Shown here: one piece after another, positions 23,926 to 31,892 of the stretch
Numbering within the stretch: the first letter of the stretch is position 1
Layout: each line of letters opens with the position of its first letter
Assembly: GCF_042655435.1 (NCBI RefSeq)
Contig: NZ_JBHSMG010000004.1
Span: forward strand, 62,001 to 126,000
Direction of reading: 5' to 3'
Length of the DNA: 64,000 bases
Source: Lysinimonas soli
GTDB taxonomy: Bacteria; Actinomycetota; Actinomycetes; Actinomycetales; Microbacteriaceae
Notes under the pieces: model-generated
What the model was told of the DNA's origin: nothing
The model's database searches: none
What the model saw: the letters and a program-made list of their open reading frames with translations, nothing else
Program-made: the position numbers and the translations under genes

Positions 23926-24335
23926 GCGGTCTCCTCGGGCAGTTCGACGACGACGACAGTGGCTTTGACGCTCGCGACGGCGAGCATGCCGGGTTCGAGG
24001 CCCAACTCATCGGCGGCCTCGCGGCTCATCAGCGAGACGATGCGGAACGGCCCGGCCTGCAGGTCCACCTGGGCCATGACGGTGTCCTTGGTGACGGCGG
24101 TCACGATGCCGGTCAGCCGGTTGCGGGCGGAGGCGCGCGCGTGCGGGAACGCGGACGACATCGGCGACTCGGCGGCCGCCTCGGTCATCAGCGGAACGAG
24201 GTCGACACCGCGCACGACCTGACGGCCGCCGGCCCCCTTCTCGATGCGCAAGCGTCCGTTCTCGCCCCAGCGGCGCACCGTGTCGTCGCTCACCCCGAGC
24301 AGCGCGGCCGCCTCACTGATCTTGAACTCGGTCAC
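23922..24335 (-). CDS. HTH-TOBE molybdenum-responsive regulator (ModE-like)
   Basis: Small protein of 137 residues: an N-terminal MerR/excisionase-type helix-turn-helix (about 3-45, ISEAAALLGVSDDTVRRWGENGRL) joined to a TOBE/Mop domain (about 70-132) that binds molybdate or tungstate. GTG start preceded by GGGGAG. It is first gene of the mod operon and probably represses it when molybdate is plentiful. The palindrome at 24367-24383, directly upstream, is the natural candidate for its site. Confidence 0.85.
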   Translation of the reverse strand: MTEFKISEAAALLGVSDDTVRRWGENGRLRIEKGAGGRQVVRGVDLVPLMTEAAAESPMSSAFPHARASARNRLTGIVTAVTKDTVMAQVDLQAGPFRIVSLMSREAADELGLEPGMLAVASVKATVVVVELPEETA

Positions 24336-24366
24336 CCCGGACTCCCCACCTCCGCGTCCGCGGATC

Positions 24367-24383
24367 GATAGCTCCAATCTATC
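24367..24383. promoter_or_regulatory. GATAG-n7-CTATC palindrome, candidate Mo-regulator operator
   Basis: GATAG, seven bases (CTCCAAT) and CTATC form a 17-bp inverted repeat in the 141-bp gap between the divergent mod operon and moeZ-like operon. The right arm extends as CTATCCGC and the left side holds GCGGAT two bases further out. Location between molybdate uptake and cofactor synthesis suggests control of both. Confidence 0.5.
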
Positions 24384-24476
24384 CGCAATTACGTGCACAA
24401 CAACTCGATCGGCCCTCACCCGCGCGGCGAATGCGGGCCCGGGCCAGGCCCGCCGGGCGGGTGAAAGAATCGGGGC

Positions 24477-25613
24477 ATGACCCCGGTCGATCCCGACTCC
24501 CCCCGTTTTCTTCGGCAGCGCGTGCTGGGCGGCTTCGGGGTGGAGGCGCAGCGGCGACTGGCCGAGGCGCACGTGCTCGTGATCGGGGCGGGCGGGCTGG
24601 GCAGCGCCGTCATCCCCGCGCTCGCGGCGGCCGGCGTCGGCACCATCGCGATCGTCGACGACGACACCGTTGAGGCGAGCAACCTGGCGCGGCAGACCAT
24701 TCACGGCGCGGCCGACGTCGGGCGCTCGAAGGTCGACTCCGCGGCGGATGCCGTGGCGCGCCTCTCCCCCGAGACCACCGTCATCCGGCACGACGTCCGG
24801 TTCGCGAGCCAGAACTCCTTCGAGCTCCTGCTGGACGCCGACATCCTGGTCGACGGCTCCGATACTTTCGCCACCCGCTACCTGGCCAACGACGCGGCGG
24901 CGATCCGCGGCATTCCGATGGTCTGGGGCTCCGCCGCCCAGTACTCCGGCCAGGTCGGGGTCGCCTGGGACGAGAAGGGCGTCGACTACCGCGACCTCTT
25001 CCCCGTGCAGCCGAGCGACGACGAGGCCCTCAGCTGCGAGCTGGTCGGCGTACTGCCGACCGTGTGTGCCGTGATCGGCGCGATGATGGCGAACGAGGCG
25101 ATCAAGCTCATCACGGGCGTCGGCGAGCCCCTGCTCGGTCGGGTCGCCTCCTTCGATGCCCTGAGCGGCAGCACTCGCGAGATCGCGTACGCGCGCGATC
25201 CGAACGCCCCGCGCCCCGGCTCGCTCGAAGAGCGCACGACCCTGCGCGAGCCCGAACCGGCACGATCGGTGACGGCGGCCCAGCTCGCGAAGCTGCTCGC
25301 CGGACCGACGACCGCGGGCATCCACGAGACCCCTCCCCTGCTGCTCGACGTGCGCGAGGCGTCCGAGGCGTCGTTCGTGTCGCTGCCGGGCTCCGTGCTC
25401 ATCCCGCTCGGCAGCCTGCCCGACCGGCTCGGCGAACTCGACCAGCTGCTGGGCTCACGCGACGCGCCGATCGTCGTCTACTGCCACCACGGCGTCCGTT
25501 CGGCGCGCGCCCTCGACATCCTCGAGAAAACCGGCTTCACGCGAGCCAGGCACCTCACGGGGGGCATCGACGCCTGGGCGTCGCAGGTCGAGCCGCAGAT
25601 GGCGCGGTACTGA
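24477..25613 (+). CDS. moeZ: MoeB/ThiF-type adenylyltransferase with C-terminal rhodanese domain (MoeZ-like)
   Basis: Adenylates and then sulfurates the C-terminal Gly-Gly of the sulfur carrier MoaD. Residues 1-250 form the E1-like domain with GAGGLGS (37-43) and the DxDxVExSNLxRQ motif; residues about 265-375 form a rhodanese domain with active-site Cys336 (YCHHGVRS). Cys187 (SCELVGVLPT) matches the E1 family cysteine. Both zinc-binding CxxC pairs of MoeB are missing: the first reads DYRD (170-173) and the second DPNAPRPG. The gene heads the moeZ-moeA-moaC/mog-moaE operon. The Zn loss is unusual and may mean a metal-free structure. Confidence 0.88.
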   Translation: MTPVDPDSPRFLRQRVLGGFGVEAQRRLAEAHVLVIGAGGLGSAVIPALAAAGVGTIAIVDDDTVEASNLARQTIHGAADVGRSKVDSAADAVARLSPETTVIRHDVRFASQNSFELLLDADILVDGSDTFATRYLANDAAAIRGIPMVWGSAAQYSGQVGVAWDEKGVDYRDLFPVQPSDDEALSCELVGVLPTVCAVIGAMMANEAIKLITGVGEPLLGRVASFDALSGSTREIAYARDPNAPRPGSLEERTTLREPEPARSVTAAQLAKLLAGPTTAGIHETPPLLLDVREASEASFVSLPGSVLIPLGSLPDRLGELDQLLGSRDAPIVVYCHHGVRSARALDILEKTGFTRARHLTGGIDAWASQVEPQMARY

Positions 25614-25615
25614 GG

Positions 25616-26809
25616 GTGGCCGACCGCACCTCCGTCGACGCCCACCTGGCCCGGGTGCTCGCCCTGCTCGCGCCGCTGCGATCCCGCGCCGACGAGCTCG
25701 TCCCGCTCCCCGAGGCCCTCGGCCGGGTGACCGCCGCCGATCTGGTCTCGCCGATCGACCTGCCGCCGTTCCGCAACTCCCAGATGGACGGCTTCGCGGT
25801 GCGCGCGGCGGATGTCGCATCGGCCCCGGTCTCGTTGCCGATCGCCGGCGAGGTGGCGGCCGCACCCGGCACCCCCGCCGCCCTGAGACCCGGCACCGCC
25901 GTACGCATCATGACGGGAGCCCCCGTGCCCGAGGGCGCCGACGCGATCGTCCCGGTCGAAGACGCGCTCACGACGAACGAGTCCGTCTCGATCGCCCGTT
26001 CCCGGACCGTCGGCGAGTACGTGCGCGAGGCCGGCTCCGACCTGCCGGCCGGGTCGGTCGTCGTGCCCACCGGGGTGCGGCTCGCGTCGCGGCACCTCGG
26101 CGCGCTCGCGGCATCCGGTCTCGCCTCGGTGCCCGTGCGCTCCCGGGTGCGGGTCGCCGTCCTCAGCACCGGCAGCGAACTCGTCGCGCCCGGCTCGCCG
26201 CTCGGCCCCGGCCAGATCCCGGATGCCAACGGCGTCGCCCTCGCCGCCGCGGTCCGCAGCGCCGGCGCCGAGGTCGTGCTCGAGGGGCGGGTCACCGACA
26301 CAGCCGCGGAGCTCGAAGCCCTGCTCGAGGCGGCCCTCGCCGTCGGCGCCGACCTCGTGCTCACGAGCGGCGGGGTCTCGATGGGCGAGCACGAGGTGGT
26401 GCGCGAACTGCTCGAGCCGCACGGTGCCGTCGTCGACGTGCTGGCCATGCAGCCGGGCGGACCGCAGGCCCTCGCGACGTGGAACGGGGTGCCCGTGGTG
26501 TGCTTCCCCGGCAACCCGGTGAGCAGCCAGCTGAGCTTCGAGATCTTCGTGGCGCCGAGCCTGCGCGAGCTCGCGGGGCTTCCCGCGCCGGTGCGCGAGC
26601 CGCGCGTGCTGGAGTCCGGGTTGCGCTCGATCGCGGGCCGGCGGCAGTTCCTGCGCGGGCGACGCACTCGCGGCGGGGGCGTCACGACGGTGGCCGGCCC
26701 GGGTTCGCATCTGGTCGCGGCGCTCGCGGCATCCGATGTGCTGATCGTCATCCCCGAGGACGTCGTGGAATTGGGCGCCGGGGATTCCGTGGAGACTTGG
26801 GAGCTATGA
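25616..26809 (+). CDS. moeA: Molybdopterin molybdenumtransferase
   Basis: Inserts molybdate into adenylylated molybdopterin, releasing AMP. The 397-residue protein has the MoeA domains in order: the N-terminal segment with PPFRNSQMDGFAVRA, the RIMTGAPVPEGADAIVPVE block, the MogA-like domain with LSTGSEL and TSGGVSMGEHE, and PGNPVSSQLSFEIFV. A GTG start lies two bases after the moeZ stop, and the stop overlaps the next ATG. Ordinary length and motifs. Confidence 0.94.
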   Translation: MADRTSVDAHLARVLALLAPLRSRADELVPLPEALGRVTAADLVSPIDLPPFRNSQMDGFAVRAADVASAPVSLPIAGEVAAAPGTPAALRPGTAVRIMTGAPVPEGADAIVPVEDALTTNESVSIARSRTVGEYVREAGSDLPAGSVVVPTGVRLASRHLGALAASGLASVPVRSRVRVAVLSTGSELVAPGSPLGPGQIPDANGVALAAAVRSAGAEVVLEGRVTDTAAELEALLEAALAVGADLVLTSGGVSMGEHEVVRELLEPHGAVVDVLAMQPGGPQALATWNGVPVVCFPGNPVSSQLSFEIFVAPSLRELAGLPAPVREPRVLESGLRSIAGRRQFLRGRRTRGGGVTTVAGPGSHLVAALAASDVLIVIPEDVVELGAGDSVETWEL

Positions 26810-27825
26810 GCGAGCACGCCGAGCACACGGGCCTCAGTCATCTCGACGACGAGGGCCGTGCGCGCATGATCGACGTGGGCGCGAAGCCCGTCACGCGCCG
26901 GGTGGCCGTCGCGGGCGGGCGCCTGCGGACCACCGCCGAGGTCGTCGCGCTCGTGCGCGCCGACGATCTGCCGAAGGCCGACGTGCTCGCGACGGCCCGG
27001 ATCGCGGGGATCGCCGCGGCGAAGCGCACGAGCGAGCTGATCCCGCTCGCCCATCTGCTGCCGCTCGACGGCGTCACGATCGACTTCGAACTCGGCGACG
27101 ACGCGATCGAGATCCGCGCATCCGTCTCGGTCACGGCGCGCACGGGCGTCGAGATGGAGGCCCTCACGGCCGTCGCGCTCGCCGGACTCGCCCTGCACGA
27201 CATGGTCAAGGCGGTCGATCCCGCGGCGGTGCTCGGCGACATCCGGCTGCTGTCGAAGTCGGGAGGCAAGCGCGGACACTGGAGCAGGGAGCAGAGCCCA
27301 GCGTCCGACGCCGCGCCCGTCGAGGCCCCGCCCGCCGACCCGGCGCCGCGCGGTCGTGCCGTCGTCATCGTGTCGTCCACGGGAGCCGCCGCCGGAACCC
27401 GTACCGACACGACCGGCCCGCTGCTCGACGAGTGGCTGACGCGCCACGGCTTCGCCCCCGATCCGGTCATCGTCAGCGCGGATGCCGACATCGCGACCGC
27501 GATCGCGGTGGCGGTGAGCACTCGCCCGGCCGTGCTGCTCACGACCGGCGGCACGGGCATCCACCCGCAGGACCGCACCCCCGAGGCCACCCGCGCGGTG
27601 CTCGACCGGGAGCTCCCCGGCGTCGCCGAGGCCATCCGCGCCGCCGGCCGGGTGGCGACCCCGACGGCGGCCCTCAGCCGCGCGACGGCCGGCATCGCGG
27701 GCTCGACGATCGTCGTCAACCTGCCGGGGTCGCCCGGCGGCGTCCGCGACGGGCTCGCGGTGCTCGACGAGCTGCTGCCGCACCTCCTCGACCAGCTCGC
27801 GGGCGGCGGGCACGCGCATGCCTGA
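26806..27825 (+). CDS. moaCB: Fused cyclic pyranopterin phosphate synthase (MoaC) and MogA/MoaB-like protein
   Basis: Two Mo-cofactor enzymes in one 339-residue chain. Residues 1-160 are MoaC, which makes cyclic pyranopterin monophosphate, with MIDVGAKPVTRR, LIPLAHLLPLDGV (His in place), GVEMEALTAV and DMVKAVD. After a Pro/Ala linker (about 162-182), residues 185-335 form a MogA/MoaB domain that adenylates molybdopterin, with TTGGTGIHPQDRTPEAT and NLPGSPGGV. ATGA overlap with moeA and an 8-bp overlap with moaE. The fusion has been seen in actinobacteria (family knowledge) and couples the first and a late step. Confidence 0.93.
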   Translation: MSEHAEHTGLSHLDDEGRARMIDVGAKPVTRRVAVAGGRLRTTAEVVALVRADDLPKADVLATARIAGIAAAKRTSELIPLAHLLPLDGVTIDFELGDDAIEIRASVSVTARTGVEMEALTAVALAGLALHDMVKAVDPAAVLGDIRLLSKSGGKRGHWSREQSPASDAAPVEAPPADPAPRGRAVVIVSSTGAAAGTRTDTTGPLLDEWLTRHGFAPDPVIVSADADIATAIAVAVSTRPAVLLTTGGTGIHPQDRTPEATRAVLDRELPGVAEAIRAAGRVATPTAALSRATAGIAGSTIVVNLPGSPGGVRDGLAVLDELLPHLLDQLAGGGHAHA

Positions 27826-28243
27826 GTCGCCGGACGTTCTCGCCCTGGTCACGGATCAGCCGCTCGATCGCGCCGTCGTCGAGGACTTCGTCACGACCCG
27901 CAGGGACGGCGCCGTGGTGACCTTCGAGGGCGTCATCCGCGATCACGACCACGGCGCAGCGGTCTCGGCCCTCGACTACCAGGCGCACCCGGATGCGGCG
28001 GCCTTCCTCGCGACCGTGTGCGCCGAGATCGCCGCCGAGTCGGGTCTGCGCGTCGCTGCCGTGCACCGCATCGGCCACCTCGTCGTCGGCGATGTCGCTC
28101 TGCTCGCCGCGGTCGCCGCCCCGCATCGCGCCGACGCCTTCGCCGCGTGCGCCCGTCTCGTCGACCTGATCAAGGAACGCGTGCCGATCTGGAAGCGCCA
28201 GCACCTCGACGACGGCGTCTCGGAGTGGGTCGGCCTCGACTGA
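27818..28243 (+). CDS. moaE: Molybdopterin synthase catalytic subunit
   Basis: With thiocarboxylated MoaD, adds the two dithiolene sulfurs to cyclic pyranopterin. The 141-residue protein has the family motifs FEGVIRDHDHG, ALDYQAHPDAA, the HRIGHLVVGD strand and the active-site lysine in ERVPIWKRQ. It overlaps the MoaC-Mog gene by eight bases and is the last gene of that operon; its partner MoaD is encoded about 0.9 kb away on the other strand. Confidence 0.94.
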   Translation: MPESPDVLALVTDQPLDRAVVEDFVTTRRDGAVVTFEGVIRDHDHGAAVSALDYQAHPDAAAFLATVCAEIAAESGLRVAAVHRIGHLVVGDVALLAAVAAPHRADAFAACARLVDLIKERVPIWKRQHLDDGVSEWVGLD

Positions 28244-28296
28244 GGTCGGCACCGCCCGGAGGACCTTCGGCCCTGATCGGATCGATCCGCCGCACC

Positions 28297-28302
28297 TAGC
28301 GT
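28297..28302 (+). promoter_or_regulatory. -10 box for leaderless SHOCT-protein transcript
   Basis: TAGCGT ends seven bases before the ATG at 28310 and no Shine-Dalgarno match precedes that codon, so transcription probably starts at the initiation codon. It separates the SHOCT/cupredoxin pair from the Mo-cofactor operon. Confidence 0.45.
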
Positions 28303-28309
28303 CGAGGGC

Positions 28310-28573
28310 ATGATGTACGGATACGGCTCGGGGTACGGCATCGGCGAGTGGGTGCTGATGGGCCTGGCGATGGTGGTGTTCTGGGGAGCGATCGTGACCC
28401 TGATCATCGTGCTGGTGCGTCGATCGCGCGCGGAATCCTTCCCGCCCCCGCCGGCCGACACGTCACGGCACTCGACGGCGCTCGACATCCTCGCCGAACG
28501 CTTCGCCCGCGGTGAGATCGACGAGGAGGAGTTCGCGAGTCGTCGACGAGCCCTGCTCGGACATCCGGAATGA
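28310..28573 (+). CDS. Small membrane protein with SHOCT domain
   Basis: Protein of 87 residues: a Gly/Tyr-rich N-terminus, one strong membrane helix (about 14-36, LMGLAMVVFWGAIVTLIIVLV), a Pro-rich linker and a C-terminal SHOCT motif (LDILAERFARGEIDEEEFASRRRALL). SHOCT domains are short oligomerisation motifs of unknown specific role. A second ATG follows the first directly. Its stop overlaps the cupredoxin gene, so the two are probably co-expressed in the cell envelope. Confidence 0.8.
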   Translation: MMYGYGSGYGIGEWVLMGLAMVVFWGAIVTLIIVLVRRSRAESFPPPPADTSRHSTALDILAERFARGEIDEEEFASRRRALLGHPE

Positions 28574-29127
28574 CCGTCCGCTGGCCGGTCGTCATCATCG
28601 GGGCGGCGGCGACGCTCCTGCTCTCGGTCGGCTCCCTCGTTCTCATCGGCATCTCGTCGGGCGGCATCGGCTCGCCGGCCGGAGGCTCCGTCGTGAACTG
28701 CGCCCCGCCGTCTCTGACGGGCCAGGTCGTGCACCTCACCGCCATGAACATGGGACGGGGGAATGTCAACGGGATGATGGGCGGTGCGGGCGCAATGTCG
28801 CTGCGCGCCGACCGTTCCACCGTGTCGTCGGGCAAGGTCTCGTTTCTGGTCACCAATGTCGGAACCGTCAGCCACGAGCTGATCGTGCTCCCCCTCACCG
28901 GCTCGGCCCTCGCCGGATCGCGCGCCATCGGCGGCGACTCCCGTGTCGACGAATCGACGAGCCTCGGCGAAGCGTCGGCGAGCTGCGCGGAGGGCTCGGG
29001 CGAGGGGATCCTGCCCGGCGCCTCCGGCTGGGTCACCCTGACCCTCGCGCCCGGACGCTACGAGTTGCTCTGCAACCTGCCGGGCCATTACGCCGCGGGC
29101 ATGTACACGCAGCTGACCGTGCGCTGA
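28570..29127 (+). CDS. Membrane-anchored cupredoxin-like protein
   Basis: Protein of 185 residues with an N-terminal membrane anchor or signal sequence (about 5-30) and a cupredoxin fold. A type-1 copper site is recognisable: His in SHEL and the C-terminal Cys, His and Met of LLCNLPGHYAAGMY. A Met/Gly/Asn-rich insert (NMGRGNVNGMMGGAGAM) could also bind copper. It probably handles copper or electrons outside the membrane. Coupled to the SHOCT protein by a 4-bp overlap and convergent with moaD. Confidence 0.82.
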   Translation: MTVRWPVVIIGAAATLLLSVGSLVLIGISSGGIGSPAGGSVVNCAPPSLTGQVVHLTAMNMGRGNVNGMMGGAGAMSLRADRSTVSSGKVSFLVTNVGTVSHELIVLPLTGSALAGSRAIGGDSRVDESTSLGEASASCAEGSGEGILPGASGWVTLTLAPGRYELLCNLPGHYAAGMYTQLTVR

Positions 29128-29136
29128 CGGGTCCCG

Positions 29137-29382
29137 TCAGCCCCCCGCGAAGGGCGGCAGCACGTCGATGCGGGCCCCGAGGGGACGGGCCGGATCCCGG
29201 CTGACGATGCCGTCCACGAGGAACGACCCGCTCGCCAGCACCCGCGACATCGCGGCGCCGTAGCGCGCGGCGAGCGCGTCCTTCAACTCCCCGACGGTCG
29301 CCGGCGAGGCGTCCCAGGTCTCCTCGTCGCGGCCGGCCGCCTCGGCCGCCGCCGCGAAGTAGCGGATCGTCACCCCGCTCAT
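29137..29382 (-). CDS. moaD: Molybdopterin synthase sulfur carrier subunit
   Basis: Ubiquitin-like sulfur carrier of 81 residues. It ends in the required Gly-Gly (DVLPPFAGG), which the MoeZ-like enzyme adenylates and sulfurates. The IRYFAAAAEAAG start is typical of MoaD. The start overlaps the moaA stop (ATGA), forming a moaA-moaD operon opposite to the other Mo-cofactor genes. Confidence 0.94.
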   Translation of the reverse strand: MSGVTIRYFAAAAEAAGRDEETWDASPATVGELKDALAARYGAAMSRVLASGSFLVDGIVSRDPARPLGARIDVLPPFAGG

Positions 29383-30443
29383 CCGCCGATCCCGCCCATC
29401 GAGCGCAGCGGTCGCACGAAGTCGGCGGCGTCGATGCCGTGACCGGCCTGCTTGCCCCACATGGCGGCGCGCCAGCGGTCGGCGAGCTCCTCGTCGGAGG
29501 CGCCGCCGCGCAGCAGACCGCGCAGATCCGTCTCGTCGTCGCCGAACAGGCAGGAGCGCACGGTCCCCTCCGCCGTGATCCTGGTGCGATCGCAGGCCTC
29601 GCAGAACGAGCGCGTGACCGAGGCGATGATCCCCACGGTGGCGGGGCCGCCGTCCACCGCCCACTCCTCGGCGGGAGCGGACGGGTCGTCGCGTCCGGCG
29701 GGGGTGAGCGTGAACCGGGTGCCGAGCACCGCCAGCAGCTCGGCCGCGGGCACCATGTTGGAGCGCTTCCAGGCCTCGTCGGCATCCAGCGGCATCTGCT
29801 CGATGAAGCGCAGCCGCGCGTCGTGCTGCAACGCCCAGGCGAGCAGCTCGGGCGCATCGGCGAGCGTCTCGCGCATCAGCACCGCGTTGATCTTCAGCGG
29901 CGTGAACCCGGCGGCGTGCGCGGCCTCGATCCCGCGGAGGACGGCCGGCAGGCGGTCGCGGCGGGTGAGGCGGGCGAAGTGATCGCGGTCGACCGTGTCG
30001 AGCGACACGTTGACCCTCGTCAGGCCCGCCTCCCGCAGAGCGGCGGCTCGCTTGTCGAGACCGATCCCGTTTGTGGTCATCGCGAGCGGCAGCCCCGGAG
30101 CCGCCGTCGCCGAGAGCGCGATGATCTCGACCAGGTCGGCGCGCGTCAGGGGCTCGCCGCCCGTGAATCGCACCTCCTTGATGCCCAGTTCGCGCGCCCC
30201 GATGCCGACCAGCCGGGCGATCTCGGGGGCCGTGAGCAGATCGTCCCGCGGGATCGCCGGCAGTCCCTCGGCCGGCATGCAGTAGGTGCAGCGCAGCGAG
30301 CACTTCTCGGTGATCGACACCCGCAGGTCGCGGGCGACGCGCGCAAAGCGGTCGACGAGCCCCGCGACATCCGGGCGGCCGTCGGTCGACGGCGCCGCAC
30401 TCGGATCGCGGCGCAGTGCCGGCATGCCGAGCGCGAGAGTCAT
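29379..30443 (-). CDS. moaA: GTP 3',8-cyclase
   Basis: Radical-SAM enzyme that starts molybdopterin synthesis from GTP. The 354-residue protein has the N-terminal radical-SAM cluster Cys48, Cys52, Cys55 (CSLRCTYC), the second cluster CEAC with a third Cys 14 residues later (RSCLFG), the MTTNG and FTGGEPLTR motifs and the functional C-terminal Gly-Gly (GGIGG). The initiator ATG lies six bases after TAGGCT with no Shine-Dalgarno, suggesting a leaderless mRNA. Divergent from the sulfite-oxidase-like gene. Confidence 0.95.
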   Translation of the reverse strand: MTLALGMPALRRDPSAAPSTDGRPDVAGLVDRFARVARDLRVSITEKCSLRCTYCMPAEGLPAIPRDDLLTAPEIARLVGIGARELGIKEVRFTGGEPLTRADLVEIIALSATAAPGLPLAMTTNGIGLDKRAAALREAGLTRVNVSLDTVDRDHFARLTRRDRLPAVLRGIEAAHAAGFTPLKINAVLMRETLADAPELLAWALQHDARLRFIEQMPLDADEAWKRSNMVPAAELLAVLGTRFTLTPAGRDDPSAPAEEWAVDGGPATVGIIASVTRSFCEACDRTRITAEGTVRSCLFGDDETDLRGLLRGGASDEELADRWRAAMWGKQAGHGIDAADFVRPLRSMGGIGG

Positions 30444-30449
30444 CCCGCA

Positions 30450-30455
30450 AGCCTA
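30450..30455 (-). promoter_or_regulatory. -10 box for leaderless moaA transcript
   Basis: TAGGCT on the minus strand ends six bases before the moaA ATG (30443). The 88-bp gap also carries the promoter of the divergent sulfite-oxidase-like gene; no palindrome is evident. Confidence 0.45.
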
Positions 30456-30531
30456 AGCTGCTCCGGCACCGACGTGACTGCCGCGGGCTGTGCCGCCTCG
30501 CTACGCTGGACGGCAGCGGAAAGGGGTCGGC

Positions 30532-31125
30532 ATGTCGTTCATCACTCGAGGGTTCACCGGCCGGTCCCGAGACCGCGACCCGCGACTGCCCCCCGGCCAG
30601 ACGAAGGTCGACGACTGGCCGGTGCTGTCGGCCGGCCCGACCCCTCGGATCGCCACCGAGGACTGGTCGTTCACCGTCACGACCGAGACCGGGGCGACCA
30701 CGACCTGGAACTGGGACGAGCTGCGCGCGCTCGGCATCGAAGACATCGACACCGACATCCACTGCGTGACGCACTGGTCGAAGCTCGACATGCACTGGCG
30801 CGGCGTGCCGATCGACAAGATCCTCGCCGGGATCGACACGCACGCCGGCTACGTCATGGCGCACAGCTACGGCGGTTACACGACCAATGTGCCGTTGCCC
30901 GAACTGCTGAACGGTCAGGCCTGGGTGGCGTTCGAGGCGGATGGCGCACCCCTCGATCCCGAGCACGGCGGTCCCGCACGGCTGCTGGTGCCCAAGCTGT
31001 ACTTCTGGAAGAGCGCGAAGTGGGTCAACGGTCTCACCCTGATGGACCGTGACGACCCGGGCTTCTGGGAGAGCGCCGGCTACCACCTGCACGGCGACCC
31101 CTGGAAGGAAGAGCGCTACTGGTGA
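30532..31125 (+). CDS. Sulfite-oxidase-like molybdopterin-dependent oxidoreductase
   Basis: Soluble Mo-cofactor enzyme of 197 residues, consisting of only the sulfite-oxidase-family Mo-binding domain, as in short YedY/MsrP-like proteins. Cys78 (DIHCVTHWSK) is the expected Mo ligand, and LYFWKSAKWVNGL is the conserved C-terminal part. There is no twin-arginine signal, so it should act in the cytoplasm. Ribosome site AAAGGGG precedes the ATG. It forms a unit with the following flavin reductase and a zinc-ribbon protein, a triad known from actinobacteria; the substrate is not known. Confidence 0.88.
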   Translation: MSFITRGFTGRSRDRDPRLPPGQTKVDDWPVLSAGPTPRIATEDWSFTVTTETGATTTWNWDELRALGIEDIDTDIHCVTHWSKLDMHWRGVPIDKILAGIDTHAGYVMAHSYGGYTTNVPLPELLNGQAWVAFEADGAPLDPEHGGPARLLVPKLYFWKSAKWVNGLTLMDRDDPGFWESAGYHLHGDPWKEERYW

Positions 31126-31892
31126 TGGATGCCGTGCTCGAGCCGGCTGCGGCGGCTCGCACCGCCTGGCGCGTCGGCACGGTCGTCGAGGCGCGTCCCG
31201 AGACCTCGACCGCGCGCCGGATCGTGCTCGAGGTGCCCGACTGGCCCGGCAACGACGCGGGCCAGCATCTCGACGTGCGCCTGACCGCGCCAGACGGCTA
31301 CCAGGCGACGCGCTCGTACTCGATCGCCTCCGCCGGAGCGTCGACCCGGGTCGAGCTCGCCGTCGACGAACTGCCCGATGGCGAGGTGTCGCCGTTCCTC
31401 GTCCAGGATCTGGCGGTCGGCGATCAGCTCGAACTGCACGGCCCTCTCGGCGGTTACTTCGTTTGGATGCCGCAGTCCGAAACGCACGACGAGCGTCCCG
31501 TGCAACTCATCGCCGGCGGCTCGGGGGTGGTGCCGCTGCTCGCCATGGTGCGGTCGCATCGCGCGACCGTCGACCCCACGGCGTTCCGGCTGCTCTACGC
31601 GGTGCGGGCACCGGACGACGTGTTCTACTCGCGCGAACTGGCAGAGCTGACCGCCGGCCCGAATCCGCTGCGCCTGGATTTCGTCTACTCCCGGCGCGCA
31701 CCGCACGATTGGCCGGTACCGGCCGGACGGATCACCCGCGAGGCGCTCGAAGCCTTCGTCGTGCCCGCGGCGCAGCGCCCGCGGGTGTACCTGTGCGGCT
31801 CGACCGGCTTCGTCGAGCGGATCGCGGGCTGGCTCATCGAACTCGGCCACGCGCCGGGCGACATCCGCACGGAACGATTCGGAGGAAGTTGA
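31125..31892 (+). CDS. FAD/NAD(P)-binding oxidoreductase (FNR-type)
   Basis: Ferredoxin-reductase-like flavoprotein of 255 residues, without an Fe-S domain. It shows the flavin motif RSYSIAS (about 65-71), the GPLGGYF phosphate loop, the pyridine nucleotide motif LIAGGSGVVPLLAM and a C-terminal CGSTGFVE. An ATG overlapping the upstream stop (TGATG) is taken; a GTG one codon earlier is equally possible. It most likely exchanges electrons with the sulfite-oxidase-like Mo protein. The next gene overlaps its stop by one base. Confidence 0.87.
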   Translation: MDAVLEPAAAARTAWRVGTVVEARPETSTARRIVLEVPDWPGNDAGQHLDVRLTAPDGYQATRSYSIASAGASTRVELAVDELPDGEVSPFLVQDLAVGDQLELHGPLGGYFVWMPQSETHDERPVQLIAGGSGVVPLLAMVRSHRATVDPTAFRLLYAVRAPDDVFYSRELAELTAGPNPLRLDFVYSRRAPHDWPVPAGRITREALEAFVVPAAQRPRVYLCGSTGFVERIAGWLIELGHAPGDIRTERFGGS

